DNA of 64,000 bases, taken from NCBI GenBank assembly GCA_016719885.1, contig JADJYF010000026.1, positions 558,001 to 622,000 on the forward strand, in the 5' to 3' direction. Shown here piece by piece: positions 26,044 to 35,051 of this stretch. Position numbers and translations under genes: made by a program. How positions within the stretch are numbered: the first letter of the stretch is position 1; the number at the start of each line of letters is the position of its first letter. The stretch is from Pseudomonadota bacterium (GTDB lineage Bacteria > Pseudomonadota > Gammaproteobacteria > Ga0077536). The notes under the pieces were generated by a model. The model saw nothing but the letters and a program-made list of their open reading frames with translations. It had not been told where the DNA came from and searched no databases.

Positions 26044-26646
26044 GTGAAAGAGATGCGCCTGTTCTACACGCCGGTGTGGCAGACCAATGTCGCCGAGGAC
26101 CAGGCCGACTGGTCAACGCTGCGCGCCGCCATGCTGGAGCGCATTCGGGCGCTGGAGAGCGCGGGCCAGGGCGTACAGCGCACCAATTTCGGCGGCTGGC
26201 AGAGCGATGACGACCTGTACAAGCATCGCGAATTCAACTGGCTGACCCAGCGCATCATGGCGCTGGCCAACCAGGTGGCGCCGCAATTCTCGGCCAAGGC
26301 CAGCTTCGACGACGGCATCTTGTGGGCCAACGTCAACCGACGTGGCGACTTCAACGCCATGCACACCCACCCCGACGCTATCCTGTCGGGCTGCATCTAC
26401 CTCAAGGTCGACAGCGCCGACCAGGGCGCCATCCAGTTCTTTGACGCGCGCGAGGGCAGCCCGACCTCCCATTGGCGCTGCTATACGCGGCTCAATGACT
26501 CGACGCCGCTCACCGAGCAGGCGGTCACGGTCACGCCGAGGGAAGGCGACATCCTGTTCTTCCCGGGTTGGCTGCGCCACTGGGTCACGCCCAACCTGAC
26601 CGACCAGGAACGCGTGTCGGTGGCGTTCAATATCAGGATGAACTAG
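26044..26646 (+). CDS. Putative 2-oxoglutarate-Fe(II) oxygenase (TIGR02466-like)
   Basis: A 200-residue protein resembling the small TIGR02466 2OG-Fe(II) oxygenase family. The iron triad is visible as H-x-H (AMHTHPDAILSG) with the distal RHWVTPN histidine, and the Arg that would bind 2-oxoglutarate is in DQERVSVAFNI. GTG 26044 has GAGG upstream; ATG 26053 is the alternative. The substrate is unknown. It stands alone, diverging from the paa operon. Confidence 0.75.
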   Translation: MKEMRLFYTPVWQTNVAEDQADWSTLRAAMLERIRALESAGQGVQRTNFGGWQSDDDLYKHREFNWLTQRIMALANQVAPQFSAKASFDDGILWANVNRRGDFNAMHTHPDAILSGCIYLKVDSADQGAIQFFDAREGSPTSHWRCYTRLNDSTPLTEQAVTVTPREGDILFFPGWLRHWVTPNLTDQERVSVAFNIRMN

Positions 26647-26795
26647 CGCGGTGCTCGCCACGGGCGCCGCGATGGGCTAAGCTGCGGGGCGCAGCGACGC
26701 AGTGTCGCTGGTGTCCAGCCCTTCCGTTCCTACGCATCGACTCGACACACTGCTCGCCGGCAGCACGTGCCGGCCTTTGTAGCAAGGTAAAATCT

Positions 26796-28211
26796 TTGAC
26801 CACTTTTTCTTCACTCGGCCTCGCCGAGACGTTGTTGCGCGCCGTTGAGGCGCAAGGCTATTCCACCCCGACCCCCATCCAGTTGCAGGCCATCCCGGCG
26901 GTGCTGTCCGGCCGCGACATCATGGCCGCCGCCCAGACCGGCACCGGCAAGACCGCGGCGTTCTCGCTGCCCTTGTTGCAGCGTCTGGCGGCCGACGCCC
27001 CGGCCCAGCGCCGCACGCCGCGCGCGCTGATCCTGACCCCGACCCGCGAACTGGCCGCGCAGATCCAGGATTGCCTGACCCAGTACGGCGCCAACCTCAA
27101 GATCAAGAGCGCCGTCATCTTCGGCGGCGTCGGCATCAACCCGCAGATCGACATGCTGCGCCGAGGTATCGACATCCTGGTCGCCACGCCCGGCCGCCTG
27201 CTCGATCTCTACGGTCAGGGCGAAGTGAATTTCTCCAAGCTCGAAGTGCTGATCCTCGACGAAGCGGATCGCATGCTCGACATGGGTTTCATCCACGACA
27301 TCCGCAAGATCCTCAAGGTGCTGCCGCCCAAGCGCCAGAACCTGTTGTTCTCGGCCACCTTCAGCGATGAGATCCGCCAGCTCGGCAAGGGTCTGCTCGA
27401 TCGGCCGCTGGAGATCACCGTGACGCCGGAGCGGGTCGCCGCCGACACCGTCACGCAGGAGATCTACCACGTCGACAAGGATCAGAAGCCGGCGCTGCTG
27501 TCGCACCTCATCAAGCAGCACGACTGGCACCAGGTGCTGGTCTTCACGCGCACCAAGCACGGCGCCGACCGCCTCGCGCGCAAGCTGGTGCGCGACGGCA
27601 TCGAATCGGCCGCCATTCACGGCAACAAGAGCCAGAACGCGCGCACCCGTGCGCTCGATGACTTCAAGGCCGGCCGTGTGCAGGTGCTGGTCGCGACCGA
27701 TATCGCGGCGCGCGGCATCGACATCGATCAACTGCCGCAGGTGGTCAACTTCGAACTGCCGCACGTCTCGGAAGATTATGTGCACCGCATCGGCCGCACC
27801 GGCCGCGCCGGCGCCAACGGTCATGCGGTGTCGCTGGTCGAACGCGAGGAAACGGGCGACCTGCGCGGCATCGAGCGCTTGCTGAAGCGTCGCCTGCCGG
27901 TGGCAACGGCGCAGGGCTTCGTGCCGCAGTCGGCATCCGCGCTGCGTGATGACAATGCTGCCGAGGCCGAGCAGCGCCGCGCACGCGCCAACCCGCCGCC
28001 CGCCGCGCGCAAGGCCAATGGCAGCAAGCCGGCCGCGCAGAACAACCGTCGTCGCAAGCGTGGCGCCAGCCAAGCCAACGCCAACGGCAACAGCAATGCC
28101 AACGGCAATCGCGGCGGGAACAACGCCAATGGCAACCGCGCCGGCAATGCCAACGGCAATGTCGCGCCCCGCCACGCCAACGGCAACCAGGCGCGACGCC
28201 AGTCCGCCTGA
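26796..28211 (+). CDS. rhlE: RhlE-type DEAD-box ATP-dependent RNA helicase
   Basis: A 471-residue helicase starting at TTG 26796 (LTTFSSLGLAETLL), with AAGG about 8 bases upstream; no ATG lies in the right place. Motifs in order: the Q motif GYSTPTPIQLQAIP, AQTGTGKTAAF (Walker A), PTRELAAQ, ILDEADRMLDMGF (DEAD), FSATFS, and HRIGRTGRAG. It remodels RNA structure in ribosome assembly or mRNA decay. The C-terminal tail of about 80 residues is basic, then becomes an Asn/Gly-rich repeat, unusual in its regularity. Confidence 0.93.
   Translation: MTTFSSLGLAETLLRAVEAQGYSTPTPIQLQAIPAVLSGRDIMAAAQTGTGKTAAFSLPLLQRLAADAPAQRRTPRALILTPTRELAAQIQDCLTQYGANLKIKSAVIFGGVGINPQIDMLRRGIDILVATPGRLLDLYGQGEVNFSKLEVLILDEADRMLDMGFIHDIRKILKVLPPKRQNLLFSATFSDEIRQLGKGLLDRPLEITVTPERVAADTVTQEIYHVDKDQKPALLSHLIKQHDWHQVLVFTRTKHGADRLARKLVRDGIESAAIHGNKSQNARTRALDDFKAGRVQVLVATDIAARGIDIDQLPQVVNFELPHVSEDYVHRIGRTGRAGANGHAVSLVEREETGDLRGIERLLKRRLPVATAQGFVPQSASALRDDNAAEAEQRRARANPPPAARKANGSKPAAQNNRRRKRGASQANANGNSNANGNRGGNNANGNRAGNANGNVAPRHANGNQARRQSA
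28075..28188 (+). repeat. Degenerate GCCAACGGCAAC tandem repeat coding an NANGN-rich tail
   Basis: Inside the 3' end of rhlE, short units such as GCCAACGGCAAC and GGCAATGCCAACGGC recur with small changes. They encode NANGNSNANGN, NANGNRAGNANGN and similar segments. This low-complexity tail is outside the helicase core and probably an intrinsically disordered RNA-binding or condensate-forming region. Slippage may change its length between strains. Confidence 0.75.
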
Positions 28212-28313
28212 GTGTGATCCTGCGCCGCGCGCTGACGCGCGGCGCCCGCCGCCTTGGTGAACGAAGAGAAGCCGATACAATGGCGGCCCTTCGCTTCACC
28301 AAGGATCCCCGGC

Positions 28314-29222
28314 ATGTCGCTCGCCAAACCCGCCCTAAGTCTCACCGCCGTTCCCGGCCGTCGCCAACGCACCCTGGAACTCGCGCGCGAAATCGAACAG
28401 CGCGGCTATGCCGGTATCTATTGTCCGAGTCTCGGTGACGGCCTGGCCTTGAGCCAGGGCATTGCCCACGTCACCACCCGCATCCCTTTCGGCACCAGCG
28501 TGCAGCCGATCTACTACCGCCAGGTCGAGGACTACGCGCAGACCATCGCCTTCATCAACGAAATCGCGCCGGGCCGCTTCAGCTTCGGCATCGGCGTGGC
28601 GCACGCGCCGTCCTTGGCCAACCGCGGCCTCAGTGGCGGCAAGCCGCTGGCCGACATGGAGGATTTCGTGTCGCGCCTGCGCGCCACGCCACGCGCCGGT
28701 GAACTGCCGAAACTGGTGCTCGCCACCTTGCGCCGCAAGATGATCGCGCTGGCCGCACGCATCGCCGACGGCATGGTGTTCGCCAACGCCGCGCGCAGTC
28801 ACATGGCGTTTTCCCTGGCCGCCTTGCCGCCCGGCCGCGCGGCCGACGACGACTTCTACATCGGCAACATGATCCCGACCTGCGTCAACGACTCGCTCGA
28901 CGCCGCGCGGGCCATCAATCGCCGCACCCTGGCGAGCTACGCGCTGTTACCCAACTATCGCAACTACTGGCGCGAGGCGGGTTATGGCAGCGAGATGGAC
29001 GCGGTGGAACGCTGCATCACCGACAATCGCCTCGACCAGGTCGGTCACGCGCTGTCCGATCAATGGCTGGACGACACCACCATCGCCGGCCCGCCGTCGC
29101 GCGTGCGCGAAGAACTGCAGCGCTGGTACGAAGCCGGCGTGAAGACCCCGATCCTGGTGCCGAGCGCCGTCAAGGGCGGGCAAATGCAGGCCTTCGAAGA
29201 ATTGTTCGCGGTATTCGACTGA
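28314..29222 (+). CDS. LLM class flavin-dependent oxidoreductase (luciferase-like)
   Basis: A 302-residue protein with the bacterial luciferase-like TIM-barrel pattern: REIEQRGYAGIYCPSL, the IPFGTSVQPIYYRQVEDYAQT loop, and GRFSFGIGVAHAP. It probably uses FMN or F420 as cofactor to oxidise an unknown substrate. ATG 28314 gives the standard N-terminus; the frame is open back to a GTG at 28254. A deazaflavin-nitroreductase-like gene elsewhere in the window (35052) hints at F420 use but does not prove it. Confidence 0.82.
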   Translation: MSLAKPALSLTAVPGRRQRTLELAREIEQRGYAGIYCPSLGDGLALSQGIAHVTTRIPFGTSVQPIYYRQVEDYAQTIAFINEIAPGRFSFGIGVAHAPSLANRGLSGGKPLADMEDFVSRLRATPRAGELPKLVLATLRRKMIALAARIADGMVFANAARSHMAFSLAALPPGRAADDDFYIGNMIPTCVNDSLDAARAINRRTLASYALLPNYRNYWREAGYGSEMDAVERCITDNRLDQVGHALSDQWLDDTTIAGPPSRVREELQRWYEAGVKTPILVPSAVKGGQMQAFEELFAVFD

Positions 29223-29369
29223 CGCACCCGCGCCCCTGCGCGGCGCCGCATGGGCGACGGCCGCGGCCATCCCGGCCCGCCACTCATCACGGATCTGATT
29301 GGGGTCAGAGTGACGGGCGGGCCAAGTGCGCAATCTTTTGTCCCTGGCTCAAATACGAGGAGAACCGCC

Positions 29370-29792
29370 ATGAACCTGGTACCCGGCCGCGGATTTTTCG
29401 ACTTCGACGACATGATGGACCTGTGGGGCCCGCTACGCTCCGGATGGAAAGACACCGGCACCCTCATGCCACGCGTCGACATCAAGGACAAGAACGACCG
29501 TTACGAGGTCACCGCCGAATTGCCCGGCGTGAAGAAGGAAGACATACACGTCAGCCTGCGCAACGGCATGCTGACCATCGAAGCCGAGACCCGGCAGGAA
29601 GACAAGGAAGAAAAGGACGGCAAGATCATTCGCCAGGAACGGCGCTACGGAAAATTCCTGCGCAGCTTCGATGTCGGTGGCGACGTCAATGATGGTGACA
29701 TCCAGGCATCGTTCAAGGACGGCGTGTTGACGGTGACCACGCCCAAGGGCCACGCCAAGGCGCCCGCCGCGCGGCGCATCGAAGTCAAGTAA
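29370..29792 (+). CDS. Hsp20/alpha-crystallin family small heat shock protein
   Basis: A 140-residue protein. The alpha-crystallin domain runs from about residue 33 (MPRVDIKDKNDRYEVTAELP) through GVKKEDIHVSLRNGMLTIEAE and RRYGKFLRSFDV to DGVLTVTTPK, and the tail ends RRIEVK, close to the I-x-I/V oligomerisation motif. It is an ATP-independent holdase. The ribosome site GAGGAGAACC sits 5-6 bases before ATG 29370. It opens a small stress-related group with the host attachment protein and Pcm genes. Confidence 0.92.
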   Translation: MNLVPGRGFFDFDDMMDLWGPLRSGWKDTGTLMPRVDIKDKNDRYEVTAELPGVKKEDIHVSLRNGMLTIEAETRQEDKEEKDGKIIRQERRYGKFLRSFDVGGDVNDGDIQASFKDGVLTVTTPKGHAKAPAARRIEVK

Positions 29793-29800
29793 GGTGGCGC

Positions 29801-29834
29801 GCGGAGATCGCGGGCATCGTTCCTCGATCTCCGC
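29801..29834 (+). promoter_or_regulatory. Stem-loop after the Hsp20 gene
   Basis: A perfect 10-base stem GCGGAGATCG / CGATCTCCGC (29801-29810 and 29825-29834) with a 14-base loop, 9 bases past the Hsp20 stop. No T run follows, so it is not a classical terminator. It may be a weak terminator, a processing or stability element, or part of the leader of the next gene. Confidence 0.4.
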
Positions 29835-29907
29835 ACCACATGCTCCAGTCATCCGCCCACCGACATCACACGAGGCGGCGACGAATTACCGCGCGAGGTT
29901 CAAACCG

Positions 29908-30357
29908 ATGAGCAAGAACAACTGGCTGGTGGTCGCACATCGCGCGGGAGCGCGCATTTTCTGCCACGGCGACACGCCCCACAGCCTCGAATGCGTGGCC
30001 CGTTTCGAGCATCCGCAAGCACATTTGCACGAGCGCGAGTTCGGCAGCGACAGGCCAGGTCGCGCCACGGACAGTTCGCGCTCGGGACGCCACGCCATGA
30101 CCAATGAAACGCCGGCGAGCGAGACATCGGTGCGCATGTTCGCCGAGCGCATCGCTGATTACCTGGAAACGGCGCGCCTCGAGCACCGCCTCGAGCGGCT
30201 GGCGCTGGTCGCCGAGCCCCACATGCTCGGCCTGTTGCGTGCGGCACTGACTACCGGCACCGCGGCCATTGTCAGCGCCTCGCTCGACAAGGACCTGGTA
30301 CACGTCGCCGATGGGGACCTCGCATCCTGGCTGCAGGACGCCCGCTTCTGGATTTGA
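29908..30357 (+). CDS. Host attachment family protein
   Basis: A 149-residue protein resembling the host attachment family (PF10116): KNNWLVVAHRAGARIFCHGD at the N-terminus, then RHAMTNETPASETSVRMFAERIADYLETAR and LVAEPHMLGLLRAAL. Despite the name, the family is a bacterial relative of archaeal and eukaryotic release-factor eRF1 domain 1-like folds and its role is unclear. ATG 29908 was chosen for the family N-terminus. It lies between Hsp20 and pcm. Confidence 0.82.
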   Translation: MSKNNWLVVAHRAGARIFCHGDTPHSLECVARFEHPQAHLHEREFGSDRPGRATDSSRSGRHAMTNETPASETSVRMFAERIADYLETARLEHRLERLALVAEPHMLGLLRAALTTGTAAIVSASLDKDLVHVADGDLASWLQDARFWI

Positions 30358-30396
30358 GCGCAGCGTGCTCGTCGCCGCAGGTATGGCACAGGGAAC

Positions 30397-31077
30397 ATGG
30401 TGAGCAGGACCGAAGCCGAATCTCGCGAGCGCCTGATCGAAGCGATCAGGCGCGACTTTCGCGCGACCGCCTTCTCCACCGGCTGCGCCGATCTCGATGC
30501 GCAGGTCGAGAGCGCCTTGCGGCGTGTGCCGCGTGAAGCCTTCGTAGCCGAGTTCGATCGCGAATTCGCCTATGACAACCGGCCACTGGCGATTGGCCAT
30601 GGGCAGACCATATCGCAGCCCTTCATCGTCGCGCTCATGACCCAGCTCGCCAAGCTCGACCGCCGCTCCGTCGTGCTCGAGATAGGCACCGGCTCCGGTT
30701 ATCAAGCAGCGGTATTGAGCTGTCTCGCCGCGCAGGTCTACAGCATCGAAATCGTCGAACCGCTGGCGCTGCAAGCGGCGGCAAGGTTGGCGCGCATGGG
30801 TTATACCAATGTCAGCGTGCGCGCCGCCGACGGCCAGCAGGGCTGGGCCGAGCACGCGCCCTACGACGCCATCGTGGTCACCGCCGGCGGCGCGGTGCCG
30901 CCGGCGCTGTACGAGCAGCTGGCCGAGGGCGGGCGCATGGTCATGCCGGTCGAACTGCGAGCCGACGAGCAGCAGCTGCGCGTCATCGACAGGATGGCGG
31001 ATGGCGAGTTCGAGTCTCGCGACGTGCTGGCCGTACGTTTCGTGCCCTTGACCGGGCATACACCAGGCAACGGCTAG
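30397..31077 (+). CDS. pcm: Protein-L-isoaspartate O-methyltransferase
   Basis: A 226-residue SAM-dependent methyltransferase. It contains the Pcm motif VLEIGTGSGYQAAVLS (SAM-binding motif I), the FVAEFDREFAYDNRPLAIGHGQTISQP region with the conserved substrate and Ser/Thr positions, and YDAIVVTAGG. It repairs isoaspartyl residues in aged proteins in the cytoplasm. The adjacent Hsp20 gene fits a protein-quality role. Confidence 0.9.
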   Translation: MVSRTEAESRERLIEAIRRDFRATAFSTGCADLDAQVESALRRVPREAFVAEFDREFAYDNRPLAIGHGQTISQPFIVALMTQLAKLDRRSVVLEIGTGSGYQAAVLSCLAAQVYSIEIVEPLALQAAARLARMGYTNVSVRAADGQQGWAEHAPYDAIVVTAGGAVPPALYEQLAEGGRMVMPVELRADEQQLRVIDRMADGEFESRDVLAVRFVPLTGHTPGNG

Positions 31078-31090
31078 AACCGCGCAGCGC

Positions 31091-32380
31091 TCAGCTGTGA
31101 CCGTCGCCCAACTCCCCTTCCCATTTCGACACCAGCGCGGTGGCGATGCTGTTGCCGATGACATTGGTGGCCGAGCGCCCCATGTCGAGGAAATGATCGA
31201 TGCCGAGCAGCAGCAGCAATCCTGCTTCGGGTATGTTGAACTGCGCCAGCGTCGCCGCGATCACCACCAGCGAGGCGCGTGGTACACCGGCGATGCCCTT
31301 GGAGGTCAGCATGAGGATGGCGAGCATCGCGACCTGCTGCGCCACGGACAATTCGATGCCATAGACCTGCGCGATGAACATCACGGCGAAGGTGCAATAC
31401 ATCATCGAGCCGTCGAGATTGAACGAATAGCCGAGCGGCAGCACGAAGCTCGCAATGCGGTTGCTGGCGCCGAAGCGCTCCACTTCTTCCAGGGTCTTGG
31501 GATAGGCCGCCTCGGAACTCGCGGTGGAGAAGGCCAGCAGCAGGGGTTCGCGCAGGCGCCGCACCAGGCGCAGCACGCGCGGCCCTAGGAACAGCGCGCC
31601 GAACGCGATCAACACGGCCCACAGGATGAGCAGGCCGAGGTAGAACTCGGCCATGAACACGCCGTACACCGCCATGATGTGGAGGCCTTCGCGCGCCACC
31701 GCGCTGGCGAGTGCGCCGAACACCGCCAGCGGCGCGGCGAGCATCACGTAGGACGTCACTTTCAGCATCACGTGACCGACCACGTCGAGCACGTCGGCCA
31801 GCAGGCGCGTGCGTTCACCCAAGGCCGCCATGGCGGTACCGAAGAACACCGCGAATACGACTATCTGCAGGATCTCGTTCCTGGCCATGGCGTCGATGAC
31901 GCTGGCCGGGATGGTGTGCTCGATGAACCCCTTCAAGGACAGCGCGGCGGTCTCGACGCCGCTGCCGGTGTCGCCAGGCGGCGTGAGCTGCATGACGCGT
32001 CCCGGCTCGAACCAGCTCACCAGCACGAGACCCAGCGTCAACGAGATCAACGACGCGAACACGAACCACGCCAGCGCCTTGCCGCCGACGCGTCCGACCG
32101 TCACCACGTCGCCCATGCGTCCGATGCCGACCGCCAGGGTCGCGAACACCAGCGGCGCGATGATCATCTTGATGAGCCGCAGGAAAATGAACGGCAGCAG
32201 CGCGACGCCGTCGGCGAAACGCGCGGCCTGCTGCGGCCAGCCGGCATGCACCACGTAGCCGCACACGCTGCCGGCCAGCAGCGCCAGCACGATGACCAGG
32301 GTCAGCCGGTTGGCGCCGCGCCCGTGGCCGGCCTGCTGTTCGCCGCCATGGTGGTGATGGCTGGCGGCAAGACCGCTCAC
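31091..32380 (-). CDS. Dicarboxylate/amino acid:cation symporter (DAACS family)
   Basis: A 429-residue membrane transporter of the GltP/DctA family. Re-entrant loop signatures are present: AFSTASSEAAYPKTLEEVE (the serine-rich loop) and NLDGSMMYCTFAVMFIAQ, and the C-terminal DHFLDMGRSATNVIGNSIAT substrate-binding segment is present. It imports an acidic amino acid or C4-dicarboxylate with Na+ or H+. GTG 32380 overlaps the stop of the VOC gene, and the N-terminus is His-rich (SHHHHGG). Substrate specificity cannot be read from the sequence. Confidence 0.88.
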   Translation of the reverse strand: MSGLAASHHHHGGEQQAGHGRGANRLTLVIVLALLAGSVCGYVVHAGWPQQAARFADGVALLPFIFLRLIKMIIAPLVFATLAVGIGRMGDVVTVGRVGGKALAWFVFASLISLTLGLVLVSWFEPGRVMQLTPPGDTGSGVETAALSLKGFIEHTIPASVIDAMARNEILQIVVFAVFFGTAMAALGERTRLLADVLDVVGHVMLKVTSYVMLAAPLAVFGALASAVAREGLHIMAVYGVFMAEFYLGLLILWAVLIAFGALFLGPRVLRLVRRLREPLLLAFSTASSEAAYPKTLEEVERFGASNRIASFVLPLGYSFNLDGSMMYCTFAVMFIAQVYGIELSVAQQVAMLAILMLTSKGIAGVPRASLVVIAATLAQFNIPEAGLLLLLGIDHFLDMGRSATNVIGNSIATALVSKWEGELGDGHS

Positions 32381-32901
32381 GCGGGGAACGAACGCACCGG
32401 GTTGCTGCCGTCCCAGCCCTTGGCCGCGTCCTCGACCATCAGGAACAGGTTCTTGAACACGTCGTTGTTGTCCCACAGCTCGATGTAGTGGCCGACGCTC
32501 GCGACGGTATCGAAGTAGGTCAGCTCGGCGCCGCCCAGCGTGCACTGGAAGGCGGCGCGGTGACCCTTGGCGACGTAATGAGCGCAGGTCGCGGCATAGT
32601 CGACCGGCATCAAGCCGAAGTGGTGCACGCCGACGCGACCGGCATCGAGGAATTCCTTGTATACCGACGGCTCGTCGTTGTGCTGCTGGATGAGCTCGAT
32701 CTGCAGGTCGCCGCTGTTACCGACCGCGAGCGAAATATCCACGTTCGACGGTTTGCCGTAGAAACGCTGGTCGGCGAGCGGTGCATGATCCATGCGAAAG
32801 AACGGCCCGACCTTCAGCATGCCGGTCCAGTAGTCGAGCGCGGCATCGAGGTCGCGCACCACGTAGGCAAGCTGGCGCACGGTATACAAGGGTTGGGTCA
32901 T
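32377..32901 (-). CDS. VOC (glyoxalase/dioxygenase-like) family protein
   Basis: A 174-residue protein of the vicinal oxygen chelate superfamily. The first betaalphabetabetabeta module starts RQLAYVVRDLDAALDYWTGML; the second half has GVHHFGLMPVDY with a possible metal His and ends in GHYIELWDN with a Glu ligand. It may be a glyoxalase, isomerase or epimerase-like enzyme; the reaction is unknown. Translational coupling to the DAACS symporter (GTGA overlap) suggests that they handle the same compound. Confidence 0.8.
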   Translation of the reverse strand: MTQPLYTVRQLAYVVRDLDAALDYWTGMLKVGPFFRMDHAPLADQRFYGKPSNVDISLAVGNSGDLQIELIQQHNDEPSVYKEFLDAGRVGVHHFGLMPVDYAATCAHYVAKGHRAAFQCTLGGAELTYFDTVASVGHYIELWDNNDVFKNLFLMVEDAAKGWDGSNPVRSFPA

Positions 32902-33018
32902 GGCCTGTCCTCGGCGTGATAGGGACCTGGATTAGAGCAAAACACGGCGCAAAGTCGAAGCGCTATCATGCGCGGCCTGGGCCAGGCGTGCTGGCCGCCA
33001 ACCAAAGACTCGCGCAGC

Positions 33019-34041
33019 ATGACTGAACGCATCCTCGTCGAAGGCGTGGGCAGCGTCGGCGGCCTCCTGGCCGGCGAACTGCTGCATCACGGTCACGCCC
33101 TCACCCTGGTCACCGGCAATGTCGCCATCACCGACGCCATCCGCGCCCGCGGTCTGGCCATCGAAACGCCCGAACAGCGCTACACGGTCGCCGCCGAGGC
33201 CTACACGGCGCTCGACGAATTGCCGCGCGATGCGCGCTTCGACAGCGCCTGGCTGCTGATGATGGCCGGCGCGGTGGAAGATGCGGCGCGCGCCACCCTG
33301 CCATGGCTGACGCGCGATGGCAGCCTCGTGTCGTTTCAGAACGGCATGGTCGGTGAGCGCATCGCCGCGCTGTGCGGCGCCGAGCGGGTGGTGAATGTCA
33401 GCGTGGTGTTCGGCGCCGTCATGACCGCGCCGGGCTGCTACACGCGCAACACGCGTGGCGCGCTGTTCATCGGCCAGCCCGGCGTGCATGAGCCGACGCC
33501 GCGCCTCGCCGCCTTGAAGGCCCTGCTCGATGTCGCGGCGCCAACCACCATCAGCGCCAACATCGAAGGCGTGTTGTGGGCCAAGCTCGCGTGGAACTGC
33601 GCGGTGTCGGGCCTGTGCGCGGTGGCCAACACCGTGCTCGGTGAACTGGTGGTGACGCCGAGCGGCCAGGAAGCGTTTCTTGGCGTGTATCGCGAAGCGC
33701 TCGATACCGCGCACGCCTATGGCATCCACGAGGAGCGCATCGTCATCGACCATGCGCGTTTCTACCTGCCGCGCGACGCCGGGCCGGTAACCCGCGCGGC
33801 ATGCCGCGACGCGGTGGCCGGTCTCGTCGAGCGCTATGGCGCGGTGCTGCCGTCGGCCCTGCAAAGTCTGCGGCGCGGACGCCGCACCGAGATCCCCTAC
33901 CTCAATGGTTACCTGGCCGACAAGGCCGCGGCCATCGGCCGGCCCGCGCCCTTGAACGCACGCATAGCAAAGATGATCGAAGAGATTGAAAGCGGGCAAC
34001 GCGCGATGGGGCCCGCCAATATCGAGGCGCTCTTACCGTAG
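33019..34041 (+). CDS. 2-dehydropantoate 2-reductase (ketopantoate reductase) family protein
   Basis: A 340-residue NAD(P)-dependent enzyme. The Rossmann motif is GVGSVGGLLAGELL (the usual first Gly-x-Gly-x-x-Gly), and the C-terminal all-helical domain holds AKLAWNCAVSGLCAVANT with the Lys/Asn catalytic area and EIPYLNGYLADKAAAIG. Many members reduce 2-ketopantoate to pantoate in CoA synthesis, others act on related keto acids; no panB/panC is nearby, so panE is not asserted. The stop codon is the TAG that begins a REP-like repeat. Confidence 0.82.
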   Translation: MTERILVEGVGSVGGLLAGELLHHGHALTLVTGNVAITDAIRARGLAIETPEQRYTVAAEAYTALDELPRDARFDSAWLLMMAGAVEDAARATLPWLTRDGSLVSFQNGMVGERIAALCGAERVVNVSVVFGAVMTAPGCYTRNTRGALFIGQPGVHEPTPRLAALKALLDVAAPTTISANIEGVLWAKLAWNCAVSGLCAVANTVLGELVVTPSGQEAFLGVYREALDTAHAYGIHEERIVIDHARFYLPRDAGPVTRAACRDAVAGLVERYGAVLPSALQSLRRGRRTEIPYLNGYLADKAAAIGRPAPLNARIAKMIEEIESGQRAMGPANIEALLP

Positions 34042-34141
34042 GTGCGAATTCATTCGCACACTGCGCTTGTCAGGCTGAAGCCTGACCCACGAGGAGAGCA
34101 CTGGCCAACCAGCTTGAATGTGCGAATGAATTCGCACCTAC
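34039..34141. repeat. Composite REP-like element (GTGCGAATTCATTCGCAC ends around a GTCAGGCTGAAGCCTGAC unit)
   Basis: The ends are inverted copies of the GTGCGAATTCATTCGCAC family (34042-34059 and about 34119-34136). Between them is a second-family palindrome GTCAGGCTGAAGCCTGAC. A nearly identical element, in opposite orientation, lies at 56496-56597. Its first three bases (TAG) are the stop codon of the ketopantoate reductase gene. Confidence 0.85.
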
Positions 34142-34165
34142 AGGGTGACGCATGCCTCGCCGTGC

Positions 34166-34930
34166 TCAATTCAAACTCGACGGCTTCGCTTCGATGGTCG
34201 CGAGCCTGGCGGTGAGTTGCGCGCGCAGCGCATCGTGCGGTGCGAGCTCGATGGCGCATTCGAGTTCATGGCGCGCCATGCCCGGCACGCCCAAGGCCAG
34301 CCACGATTCGACGCGCTCCATGTGGATGGCCAAGGGTTGTGGCGCCACCGCCAGCTGGTAATCGGACAACTCGATGACCTCGGCGTGATTGCCCTGGCCG
34401 AGCGCCAACAGGCGCAGGTTGTTCAACATGCGCAGCATCACGTCGATGGGCGACGCGACCTGGAAGGCGCCCTCGTCCGGCAATGCGTTGGCGGCCAGCC
34501 ACGCCTGGCAGTTGTCACGCGAAGTGAGCTGCATGGTGAAGGGGTCGACCAGTTGCCCATCGATGGCGACCAGGAAGTGTCGCGGGAAATTGATGCCGAC
34601 CGCGGCGAGACCGCGGCGCTCGGCCACGCCGATCAACACCATGGCCAGCGAGATCGGTATGCCGCGCCGGCTGCGCAAGACCTCGACCAGCGAACTGTTG
34701 GCCACGCGGTAGTAGTCGCTGGCGCCGGCGAAGCCCGCGCGTTGCAGGCAGGCGGCGATGTGCGCGGCATCGTCGCCGGCCTCGGCGGCGAGGCGCGTCA
34801 ATTCGGCGCGGCACCAGTCGGCATCGAAATCCTTGGCGATGGCGCGTCCGACCAGCAGCGCGGCTTCGACTGCGCCGCGCGGCGCGGCGGCGAAGGCGCG
34901 AAATTCTTCCAACAGCTTGGGGTTGCTCAT
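34166..34930 (-). CDS. SirB1 family protein (transglutaminase-like, TPR-containing)
   Basis: A 254-residue protein starting MSNPKLLEEFRAFA, with the SirB1 core RRGIPISLAMVLIGVAERRGL and GINFPRHFLVAI-DGQLVDPF, followed by helical repeats (LNNLRLLALGQGNHAEVIEL). SirB1/YchA proteins sit in a transglutaminase-like fold; the catalytic Cys normally next to the core is not obvious here, and the function is unknown. The frame is open to 34999, but ATG 34930 gives the family start. It diverges from the nitroreductase-like gene. Confidence 0.8.
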   Translation of the reverse strand: MSNPKLLEEFRAFAAAPRGAVEAALLVGRAIAKDFDADWCRAELTRLAAEAGDDAAHIAACLQRAGFAGASDYYRVANSSLVEVLRSRRGIPISLAMVLIGVAERRGLAAVGINFPRHFLVAIDGQLVDPFTMQLTSRDNCQAWLAANALPDEGAFQVASPIDVMLRMLNNLRLLALGQGNHAEVIELSDYQLAVAPQPLAIHMERVESWLALGVPGMARHELECAIELAPHDALRAQLTARLATIEAKPSSLN

Positions 34931-35051
34931 GGCGATCAATTCTAGCGGCAGCGCGACGGCGCGTTCGACGGCTTGCATCAGGCGGGGAACATCGCACAAT
35001 GCGGCCAGCCCGGCCGCCGGCCGTGCACGTCAAAACAGGAGCCAACCGTCC

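Noticed and set aside
29223..29369. ROSE-type thermosensor or sigma-32 promoter in front of the Hsp20 gene
   Set aside because: The spacer lacks a convincing heat-shock promoter or a clear hairpin that masks the GAGGAG ribosome site.
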